Of a stretch of 64,000 nt of DNA, positions 54,344-61,468 are shown one piece after another. Position numbers and translations under genes: made by a program. Origin of the DNA: Longimonas halophila (GTDB taxonomy: Bacteria > Bacteroidota > Rhodothermia > Rhodothermales > Salinibacteraceae); contig NZ_PDEP01000004.1 of NCBI RefSeq assembly GCF_002554705.1, positions 124,001-188,000 of the forward strand. Direction: 5' to 3'. The notes beneath the pieces were generated by a model. It was not told the DNA's origin and made no database searches. It saw nothing but the letters and a program-made list of their open reading frames with translations. Numbering within the stretch: position 1 is the first letter of the stretch; the number at the start of each line of letters is the position of its first letter.

Positions 54344-54592
54344 TTAAGATTCGACCTTCTCAATCTTGACCCGCCACTCCGTAGGGCCCTCTTCGAGATA
54401 CGTCTACTCGAACTGGCCCGCGCGCTCGCCCTGAAACTCGTACTTAAGCGGACGCGGATTGTGGTCGTTGATCAGGATGAAGTGCTCGCCGGGCTCCAGC
54501 TCGTCGAATGTGCGAAAGATCGTAGGATGCTTCTCGCGGGGCGGAATCGGGCGTACATCCAGCGTGCGTGCGTCGTCGGTTGGGGGCGGCAT
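54344..54592 (-). pseudogene. DUF2249 protein interrupted by an in-frame TAG (82 codons if read through)
   Basis: From ATG 54592 the frame encodes a DUF2249 domain (LDVRPIPPREKHPTIFRTFDELEPGEHFILINDHNPRPLKYEFQGE) and stops at TAG 54404-54406. The same frame then continues TYLEEGPTEWRVKIEKVES to TAA at 54344. In DUF2249 proteins this position normally continues with a Trp-containing GQFxWxYLEEGP-like stretch, so a single TGG to TAG change would explain it. Either a nonsense mutation, a sequencing error or a 62-residue shortened product results. DUF2249 proteins accompany RIC and NO-detoxification genes; here it is first in the operon. Confidence 0.75.
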
Positions 54593-54661
54593 AGAGCAAT
54601 TGGCTTGGATACGAGAGGTTGATGCGCCTCTCTTTACCTAAAGCCTCTCCCAACGATTCTT

Positions 54662-54703
54662 TATTTAAGACACGAAATGCTTAATTAGTGTTTTATTTAA
54701 AAC
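54662..54703. promoter_or_regulatory. Candidate operator pair before the NO-stress operon
   Basis: TATTTAAGAC at 54662 and TATTTAAAAC at 54694 are 32 bases apart (about three turns). The second sits in the 14-base palindrome GTTTTATTTAAAAC at 54690-54703. The motif is also in front of ric at 49343. It lies 70-111 bases before the first gene of the minus-strand operon. NsrR binding is inferred. Confidence 0.45.
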
Positions 54704-54920
54704 CTGATTGTATTAATTCGGCCACGGTCCATCTACAAGCACGCAGACCCAAGTTGCGGAGTACGGCATGCGCACGCTGGCACCAGATGCGAGACTTCGA
54801 TATACACGTATGGTTCGAGGCCGACACCGCCTCGTTCGCTCCCGTCACCCCCGCCGGAGGCGTCCGCGCTGGGGGCGCAACAGGGCTACGCATCATGAAA
54901 CGGGATGCCACTTTGGATTT

Positions 54921-55142
54921 GATGGCACCACCGAGCCGCTGTTCGATGAGGACGCACGCTCGATCACTACCTCGGTGAACGTGACAGCGGCGCTTGGTGT
55001 GGTGTGCGGCGTAGACGTGTGGGGACAGGTGCTCGCCCATCGGCTCGTGTTTCGCAATGCGGTCGGAACGCGACGCAGTACCGGACTGAGCGATCTGCTC
55101 CTTGAAGTGGAACAGAGTCTGCATCCCCAGCCGCTGTGGTGA
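54921..55142 (+). pseudogene. Remnant of an outer-membrane beta-barrel gene
   Basis: The frame ending in TGA at 55140-55142 encodes ITTSVNVTAALGVVCGVDVWGQVLAHRLVF...VGTRRSTGLSDLLLEVEQ, a strand-turn-strand pattern typical of outer-membrane barrels of the transporter type. Only about 75 residues with this character remain. The upstream part shifts frame: the other plus frame near 54780-54890 (MRDFDIHVWFEADTASFAPV) has better codon use there. No start or signal peptide belongs to it. A decayed, frameshifted gene is the simplest reading. Confidence 0.4.
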
Positions 55143-55202
55143 GCGGGATCCGGCGGCGGTTCAATGCAGCGTGTTCTACATTTGTGCAAGTGGAAGGACC
55201 AA

Positions 55203-55243
55203 CGTGCGGGAGATCCCTCGACGGCACTCGGGATGACAGAATG
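55203..55243 (-). repeat. Dispersed palindromic intergenic repeat, copy 3 (reverse)
   Basis: Read on the minus strand it begins CATTCTGTCATCCCGAG and ends GGGATCTCCCGCACG, matching copies at 23245 and 36881. It lies just after the barrel-gene remnant and before the SNF2-like gene. Confidence 0.6.
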
Positions 55244-55271
55244 TGAGGAGTGAGTGCCAAATGGAGTTGGC

Positions 55272-58200
55272 TCATTCTGCTTCCTCCTCAATCGGGATGG
55301 GCTGCCCGGAGAGCACGATTGCACCTACGCTGTCAAGCCGCACGGCGGGCGCGTCAATGCTGGCGTGCAGCAGGTCGGCGTGCTCAGGCGTGAGGGTGTG
55401 GTTGGCGTCAAGGCGGGTGTGAGCCTGGCGCTGATGGGTATGCAGCGACTCGGCGTCAAGCAGCGCGTTGCGAGCCGCATCGCGGGCGTCGTTGCAGCGC
55501 GTGGCCCAGCGTTTGGGCGGCACAAAATCGTCGAGTACGGGCAGGCGGTCGCCTTTAATGTTCGTATCGGCCCCGCCGTCTTGCTGACGCTCGGGCTCGG
55601 CTTCGAGCAGGCTGCGCACGCCTTCGTTGTCGACCACCTGGCCGCGCGCATCGGTGCATACGGTGATGAACTGCGGCGGAAAGACGCCATCGGCGCGGCG
55701 TTGCAGGGCGGCCTGGGCGGCGGTATCGTCGGCTTCGGCGAACGAGTCGGTGTCGGCTTCCACCACAAACTCGAAGCGGAAGTAGAGCGCATCCTCCTGG
55801 TCCAGCAGGTTCCACTGGCGGCTGGTGCGCCAGATGGCGTAGGCACGGCCCCGGTCATCCCACTCGAAGTAATTGACGAGCGCGTCCAGGAACGGATGCC
55901 CAATCCGAAACAGGTTGGCGGATCGGTCGGGGCGCTGCTGGCTGGCCACGGCCACCGAGCGGTGGTACGTGGTGGGCTTGTCGGACTTCGGGAGGAAGCG
56001 GTTCAGGATGGTGTCGAAGGGAATCAACGTTTTGCCGTTGAAGTCGGGCTGGTAGCGCATCATGTCGTCGGGGTAGCCGCGCTTGGAGCGGTGGAAGCGC
56101 AGCGCCTTGGTGATCCACGGGTCCATGTCGCGGTAGAGGGCGCGGCTGTCGGATTCGAGGTCGTGCAGCGTCTCCAGGTAGGCCGACGCGCCTGCGTGCA
56201 GCGCTTCAGGCTGCTCGAACAGCGCCTGGTGCTGCTGCGCCGTGCGGGTGGACTCGGCCTGCGTACGGAGCGCCTCGATGCGATCCGCCAGCGCGTCGGT
56301 GCCGTGGGTAAGCAGCGCCTGGAGCACCTCGGGGCGGGCAGACTCGGCCCAGGACTGCACGGGAGCGAGCGAGGCGTCGAACACGCCGAATCCGTCGCGC
56401 AGCAGGTGGTACCACGCCTCAAAGAGCGAGCCGTCGACGTCGGGTCCGAGGTAGACGTGCGTGTGCAGCGGACGCCCATCGCGCCCGATGCGGTCGAGCC
56501 GTCCGATGCGCTGCTCGATGGCGACCGGATCCCACGGCAGGTCGTAGTGCACAAGGTGGTCGGCATGCTGCAGATCGGCACGGTCCAGCGCCGACGGGTC
56601 GCACACGAGGATACGGCAGGCGTCCTCTTCCACGAGCCGATCGATCGCATCGGCGGCCAGGTCGGGCTCGGTGGTGGTGTGATGCAGCGCAACGGCAGCG
56701 TGGCCAAACTGCTCGGTCAGCACCTCGTGCAGATGCGTGGCGACCGACGGATACTTCGTGTACACCACGAACGTCTCGGGCAGCTCATCGTCGGGGTCGA
56801 TCTTTTGATCGAGAAAGGCCCGGAGCCAGTCGGCATGCGACAGGTCCATCGCGTCGACCTCGGCGCGGGCGGCTGTTTCGATCTGCTTCAAGAGGTCGTC
56901 CTCGCTGTCGAAGCGTGGCACGCTGGATAGCCGATCCATCTCGGCGGCGGTCAGGTCGTTCGAGAGGCGTGCAGCGGCTGTGCCTTCGCGCCGGTAGGCC
57001 GCCACATCGGCAACAAGGGGCAGGTGGCTGCTGGCGGTTTCTGCCAGGATACGCAGTACCGATGCGTAATCGTTGGCCTCAGCATCGTTGCTGGCGGCAT
57101 CAGCGGCCTGGGTGCGCCAGGTGGCGAGCAGCTCGTGCACGTTTTCCTCGCGCAGATCCATGCCGAACTCGGCGTAGCCCGGTGCGCTGCGTGGCGTGTC
57201 GACTGAATCCACGTCGGCGCGCTGCACATGCAGCATGCGCGGGTGCCAGCGGTACGTGTCGGTCAGGCGGATACGTAGGGCGTTGGCGGCGTCGGAGCGT
57301 GCGTCCTCATCACCGTTGGCGGCGGCCTCTTGGAGGGCATTCATGGCACGCCGAAGGTCGGCCTCGGATTCGGGAACGGCCTCGCGGAGGTCCGAAAGAA
57401 TGGCGGTGTAGACATCGGCCTGGGCTTCCCCCTGAACAATCTGTTCCTGAAGCATTTGCAGGGCAGATCCGATGGCCTGGCGCTGTTCGTGCTTCTGATG
57501 CAGAGATTCGCGGTCGCCACGAGGGTAGGCGTCGCCGTCGAGCAGGTGCAGGGGCGGATGCAGGTCCGCAGGATCGGTGATGGCGGGAGCGTCGGCGAGC
57601 AGGAGCAGGCGTGGGGCCTGATGCGTGCGGGTGGCCATGGCCTCGAACGCGTCGTGGTCGGCATCGAGGCGGTGCGCCTTGTCGACAATGAGGAGGTCGG
57701 CCTCGGGGGCGTTCGAGAGGGCGTGCAGCGCGATGAGCGTGACGGTGCCGGGGAGTGCGTCGGTATCGAACTGGTCGCTAAGCGTACGCTTCCACCGGGC
57801 GTGCCGGTCGCGCGGGGCGGCGATGCATACGGTGGCGTCGTCGGCGTCGATGAGCGTCTGTCGTACAAGGATGCCCGTCTGTACAACCGCGCCGAGCCCC
57901 GGCTCGTAGGTGAGCAGGTAGCGCGGGGTGGGATCTTCGAGGATACGCTGCGCCACATCCACCTGATGCGCGTACAGATTGATGCTGGCCGAGAGGAGTC
58001 CGGAGGCGTTGTGTGCGGCGCTGCGCTGGCGCAGGAGGGCGCGCACGAAGGGTTCGCGCTGGTTGCGGAAGAAGACGGTTTCGTGGCCCTTCTGCTTGAG
58101 CGTTTCGGTGGGATCGGCGACGGGGCGCGACCACCGCACGAAGAGATGCTCTTTGCCGGGATCTTTGACTTCCTGGTCGGGCAGCTCGATCATGTGGTCG

Positions 58201-58682
58201 CCATCGCCGAGGCGGCGCACGCGGCCCATGTGCCAGCGCTCGGCCTCGGGATCGAAGACGTAGCAGCGCGTCTGATTGGCCAGGCGCACCACGCGCAGGT
58301 CATGGGCGGGAACGGAGCGCGTTTCGCGGTGGGCAATGGTGTCGAAGTATTCGACAGTAGCGGTGCCGTTGTCGAGCGCCACGCACTTGCCAATGCCGAG
58401 TCCGTTGCCCGCAATCACGAAGTCGTGCGGGCTGATGTCGGCATCGGGGAGCGGCTCGGCACCGGGCGGATGCTCGGGATCGCCCAGGTGTTGCGCCAGG
58501 GCCTGGAGTTGCGGGTAGTCGGGCAGCGATTCGCCGGCGGCCCACTGCTCTACGGTTGGTGGCAGCGTACCAGTGAGGCGGGCGAGGTCCTCCCACGAGT
58601 AGCCCAACTGTTCGCGGCGCGCGGTGAGCCACCAGTGAAGCAGGAGCACCATCTGTTGATCGTCGGTTGCCGGGGTTGCCAT
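55272..58682 (-). CDS. HTH-Tudor-SNF2 protein related to DpdE/RapA, with degenerate ATPase motifs
   Basis: 1136 residues from ATG 58682. Residues ~14-66 form an XRE-like helix-turn-helix (EQLGYSWEDLARLTG...TVEQWAAGE). Residues ~85-190 are Tudor-like (GLGIGKCVALDNGTATVEYFDT, HMGRVRRLGDGDHMIELPDQE). A SNF2 core of RapA/DpdE type follows (NLYAHQVDVAQRILEDPTPRYLL). Walker A is GLGAVVQ at 262-268 in place of GLGKT, and motif II is DKAH (334-337) in place of DEAH. Motif V is worn (SALDRADLQ), but motif VI EQRIGRLDRIGR is intact. ATP hydrolysis is therefore doubtful. The protein is followed in the same orientation by queE and queC. DpdE belongs to the 7-deazaguanine DNA-modification cluster; the link here is inferred. 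Confidence 0.7.
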   Translation of the reverse strand: MATPATDDQQMVLLLHWWLTARREQLGYSWEDLARLTGTLPPTVEQWAAGESLPDYPQLQALAQHLGDPEHPPGAEPLPDADISPHDFVIAGNGLGIGKCVALDNGTATVEYFDTIAHRETRSVPAHDLRVVRLANQTRCYVFDPEAERWHMGRVRRLGDGDHMIELPDQEVKDPGKEHLFVRWSRPVADPTETLKQKGHETVFFRNQREPFVRALLRQRSAAHNASGLLSASINLYAHQVDVAQRILEDPTPRYLLTYEPGLGAVVQTGILVRQTLIDADDATVCIAAPRDRHARWKRTLSDQFDTDALPGTVTLIALHALSNAPEADLLIVDKAHRLDADHDAFEAMATRTHQAPRLLLLADAPAITDPADLHPPLHLLDGDAYPRGDRESLHQKHEQRQAIGSALQMLQEQIVQGEAQADVYTAILSDLREAVPESEADLRRAMNALQEAAANGDEDARSDAANALRIRLTDTYRWHPRMLHVQRADVDSVDTPRSAPGYAEFGMDLREENVHELLATWRTQAADAASNDAEANDYASVLRILAETASSHLPLVADVAAYRREGTAAARLSNDLTAAEMDRLSSVPRFDSEDDLLKQIETAARAEVDAMDLSHADWLRAFLDQKIDPDDELPETFVVYTKYPSVATHLHEVLTEQFGHAAVALHHTTTEPDLAADAIDRLVEEDACRILVCDPSALDRADLQHADHLVHYDLPWDPVAIEQRIGRLDRIGRDGRPLHTHVYLGPDVDGSLFEAWYHLLRDGFGVFDASLAPVQSWAESARPEVLQALLTHGTDALADRIEALRTQAESTRTAQQHQALFEQPEALHAGASAYLETLHDLESDSRALYRDMDPWITKALRFHRSKRGYPDDMMRYQPDFNGKTLIPFDTILNRFLPKSDKPTTYHRSVAVASQQRPDRSANLFRIGHPFLDALVNYFEWDDRGRAYAIWRTSRQWNLLDQEDALYFRFEFVVEADTDSFAEADDTAAQAALQRRADGVFPPQFITVCTDARGQVVDNEGVRSLLEAEPERQQDGGADTNIKGDRLPVLDDFVPPKRWATRCNDARDAARNALLDAESLHTHQRQAHTRLDANHTLTPEHADLLHASIDAPAVRLDSVGAIVLSGQPIPIEEEAE

Positions 58683-59287
58683 AGGGCGGGTGTAAAGCGC
58701 GTGGGAGAGAGCATGAGGGCTTCCGTGAACAGAAGACCACGGCACGTAACGAGGCGCACGGGCGCAGGTGCCGACGCGGCGTTCGATTCGGCTGTGAAGT
58801 GTGGGGGAGAGAGGATGGAGCGGTGGAGGATAGAGGATGGAGAGATAACGGACCAGCGGTTATCCTCATACCAAATCTGGTGGCAGGATTGCGGTGAAGA
58901 CATACGCAGTTGTAGCTCACACATGTCATCTCGTCGCGGGGCTCTGCCCCGTGACGTGGCCATTCAGGGGCTCCGCCCCGTTCTTTACGTTGGAAGTAGA
59001 TGGTTTTCGTTCACCCGTTCACCCCTCAATAGCGATTCAACGCTACGTGCTGGAGGAAATATGCCCGTAGCCGGAGAACCTGCACCGAATGCTATCGGTG
59101 CTGGGAGCGCCGCCTGGCGCGGACGTCTCCGGCGGGACGGGCGTAGGCGAGCGGGGTACCTTGTGCCGAATGCTTTCGATACCGTTGACCCCAGGACAGA
59201 TTTTTATCAGGAGAGTTGTCACTCAACGTCTGTTCACTACCCATCCTTCGATACGACCGTACACCAACGAAGCGTGCGGAGCTGGGA
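58683..59287. other. 605-base intergenic region with repeat element, no gene recognised
   Basis: It separates the SNF2-like gene from queE. From 58868 to 59289 it holds the second copy of the dispersed element that also flanks typA, with internal hairpins GGGGCTCTGCCCC and GGGGCTCCGCCCC at about 58936-58980. Long frames crossing it on the plus strand have no domain features. Confidence 0.5.
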
Positions 59288-59289
59288 TC
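58868..59289. repeat. Dispersed intergenic repeat, copy adjacent to queE
   Basis: It begins ATACCAAATCTGGTGGCAG and ends CAACGAAGCGTGCG...GGGATC, like the shorter copy at 34554-34723. It abuts the queE stop at 59288, just as the other copy lies 26 bases from the typA stop. The 250-base length difference is internal. Confidence 0.5.
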
Positions 59290-60058
59290 ACTCCACGTCG
59301 AGCACTTTGTGGGTCTGGGTGCTGACGCTCCATTCCGGGTGTTGGGCGGCCAGGGCGACGGCCTCTTTCTGCGCCTCCTGGAGGCGCGGGCCATCTTCGG
59401 GCTGCACGTAGAGGCACCGCCGCGTTTCGCCCGCGATGGTGTGCCGGGTGCCGCGCCGCGCGAACCGCTCGTAATGGGCGGGGCGGTAGTCGGGCACAAC
59501 CAGCTTCAGTTCGTCGAAGCGCTCCAGGGTGAGGTGTTCTTCAGGCAGTTTCGGGCTGCACGTGATCCAGTCCGGCGCCGAGATCTCGTCGTTTTCTGGA
59601 CCTGCAAACGCCTCTGCCAGCGCGACGGTGCCGTTCGTTTCGATGGCCACAGTGTATCCGGCGGCGTGCATCGCCTCAATGAGAGCAGCGTCGGCCTGCA
59701 AGAACGGCTCGCCGCCGGTCAGCACACAGAAGTCGATGGGGCCCCCGAGGTCGCGCATCTGCTGGGTGAGTTCGACAGCGGTGTAGGAGGTGCTGCCTTC
59801 TTTGGTGAAGTCCGTGTCGCACCAACGGGGGCAGTCGGCGCCGGTGCGCTGGGCATCGCGCTCACGATCGGCCTCGTACCCGCTCCACATGTTGCATCCG
59901 ACCAGCCGCACAAACACCGCCGGACGCCCGGCCCAGAAGCCTTCGCCCTGCACTGTGGGAAAGACGTTCTTGACGCGGTAGGTGGACTCGGTTTCAGGAG
60001 AAGAAACGCGTGTGGCGTCGGGCAAGGCGACGGGACGAGTATCTGCGAGGGTATCCAT
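59288..60058 (-). CDS. queE: 7-carboxy-7-deazaguanine synthase (radical SAM)
   Basis: 256 residues from ATG 60058; GGAG ten bases before it supports this start over ATG 60073. Function: converts CPH4 to 7-carboxy-7-deazaguanine. Family blocks are present: VFPTVQGEGFWAGRPAVFVRLVGCNMWSG, CDTDF, LTGGEPFLQ, ETNG and TCSPK. The cluster cysteines C55, C76 and C80 are spaced X20 and X3, a looser arrangement than CX3CX2C or the CX14CX2C of other QueE. It stands 79 bases after queC on the same strand. The SNF2-like gene lies further downstream. The product would serve queuosine or 7-deazaguanine DNA. Confidence 0.92.
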   Translation of the reverse strand: MDTLADTRPVALPDATRVSSPETESTYRVKNVFPTVQGEGFWAGRPAVFVRLVGCNMWSGYEADRERDAQRTGADCPRWCDTDFTKEGSTSYTAVELTQQMRDLGGPIDFCVLTGGEPFLQADAALIEAMHAAGYTVAIETNGTVALAEAFAGPENDEISAPDWITCSPKLPEEHLTLERFDELKLVVPDYRPAHYERFARRGTRHTIAGETRRCLYVQPEDGPRLQEAQKEAVALAAQHPEWSVSTQTHKVLDVE

Positions 60059-60137
60059 ATTTCTATTCTCCATCCTCCATCTTCTATTTCGCTAACTTTC
60101 TCTCCGAAACGCATCGCCTTAGCATTCGGCAGACCCG

Positions 60138-60833
60138 CTACACCCAGCCCTTTTCTTTTGCCTCCTCGTACCCCTTGGCGCGCAGTTTAGAGGCGGGGTT
60201 GTCGAGCTGGCCGTAGCCCCACTCGTTGAGCTGGCTGCGGTCGCCGTTGTAATCGGTGTGGCTCATGACGCGCACGGTTTCCAGCACATCACAGCCCGCC
60301 ACGGTGCCAAGGTCGGCGGCCAGTTTCCAGGTTTCGGCCTTCGTGCGGTCCATCAGCGGCGTGTAGATCTGCAGGTCCGCGTCCATCGCCAGCGAGAGGC
60401 TGGTCTGCATCGCACTGATGAAGGTGCGACGGCAGTCGGGGTAGCCGGAGTAGTCGGTCTGGCACATCCCGCCCACAAGCTGCGTGATGCCCCGGTTGTA
60501 CGCATAGCTGGCAGCGGTGCTCAGGAAAAGCGCATTGCGCCCCGGCACAAAGCTGGCGGGCAGGTCCTCGTTCCGAGCGTGCGGCGCGTTCATGTCCTTT
60601 CCGTGCTCTGTGAGCGCGGAGCCTTCCAGTGCGCCAGTCAGGTCGATGCAGTCGTACGGCACGCCCGCCTTGTCAGCAATCTTCCGGGCCTGCTCGACCT
60701 CCACGGCGTGTTTTTGTCCGTAGGTGAAGCCCAGCGCCTGCACCTGATCAAAGCGCTGGAGCGCCCAGAACAGGCAGGTGGTCGAGTCCTGACCTCCGGA
60801 GAACAGAACGAGGGCGGCGGAATCGGTAGGCAT
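60138..60833 (-). CDS. queC: 7-cyano-7-deazaguanine synthase homologue lacking the zinc-site cysteines
   Basis: 231 residues. The ATP pyrophosphatase P-loop FSGGQDSTT and the QueC blocks ALGFTYGQKHAVEVEQA, FVPGRNALFLSTAASYAYN, MCQTDYSGYPDCRRTFI and MDRTKAETWKLA are intact, so nucleotide chemistry looks preserved. QueC usually binds zinc with four cysteines in HTCY...GC-x2-C-x2-C. Here those positions are D194 (SHTDYNG), Q209, N212 and S215 (GYGQLDNPASKLRAKGYEE), with spacing unchanged and no frameshift. Function as preQ0 synthase is still likely, but the domain must fold without zinc. It is first in a queC-queE pair. Confidence 0.88.
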   Translation of the reverse strand: MPTDSAALVLFSGGQDSTTCLFWALQRFDQVQALGFTYGQKHAVEVEQARKIADKAGVPYDCIDLTGALEGSALTEHGKDMNAPHARNEDLPASFVPGRNALFLSTAASYAYNRGITQLVGGMCQTDYSGYPDCRRTFISAMQTSLSLAMDADLQIYTPLMDRTKAETWKLAADLGTVAGCDVLETVRVMSHTDYNGDRSQLNEWGYGQLDNPASKLRAKGYEEAKEKGWV

Positions 60834-61037
60834 AGCGGGTAGAGGCGGGTTGATGCATAAGCAGAGATGCGTATGCCGGGCGCTGGGTGTGGGTTCGGGC
60901 GGTGCGTCACGCTCATGAAAACTCGCCCAACGATTGGGCTGGATCTTGCCTTAGGGCGGCGTGTTTGGTAAAATAGATGCATATTATACTTCGCATGTGC
61001 ACCGTTCGTCGCAGTTACGGATTGCACGTTTCTACAC

Positions 61038-61126
61038 GGAGGGGTGGCAGAGCCTGGTTGAATGCACTGGTCTTGAAAACCAGCAGGCCCTCGCGGGTCT
61101 CGGGGGTTCGAATCCCTCCCCCTCCG
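61038..61126 (+). tRNA. trnS-UGA: tRNA-Ser (anticodon UGA)
   Basis: 89 bases. Acceptor GGAGGGG pairs with CCCCTCC (61119-61125), discriminator G61126, no encoded CCA. Anticodon stem CTGGT/ACCAG encloses loop CTTGAAA with anticodon TGA. A long variable arm (CAGGCCCTCGCGGGTCT region) identifies it as serine. The T arm has GTTCGAAT with a 5-bp stem. Promoter region upstream was not identified. Confidence 0.96.
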
Positions 61127-61468
61127 CTTCTTTTTGCATATCTTGATTTCCATATCCTGCTTCGTCCAGCGGATTGGCTCAGCAGAGAGTTCCAATCCTA
61201 TGCTCCTCTGGTATTGTCTCGATAATGAGGCAGGTGTCGCTTTTCCTCTGCAGGGTTGGTCGCGTTCTCCTGAGCACACTCAACGCGAACTTGGTGCAGC
61301 CCAGGCGTCCGCTCATAACCTGGGCTGTAACATTGCAGCGCGCCGGGTCGTAGAGCGGGTGCATGAGGGCAAGTCGCGCTGCGTGTTGCAAGAACGCGCC
61401 GCAATAGCGCGCTGCGCAATACCGAAGTCCTCTGTTGTTTGCTCTTGTTCATCCTAATTGCCGACTCT

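Noticed and set aside
55254-59411. Long plus-strand open frames (558 and 693 codons)
   Set aside because: They run opposite the SNF2-like gene and queE. Their translations are compositionally biased, with no domains.
60834-61037. preQ1 riboswitch before queC
   Set aside because: No preQ1-I or preQ1-II consensus seen by eye. A CCCAA-CGA-TTGGG hairpin is present near 60930, but nothing else fits.
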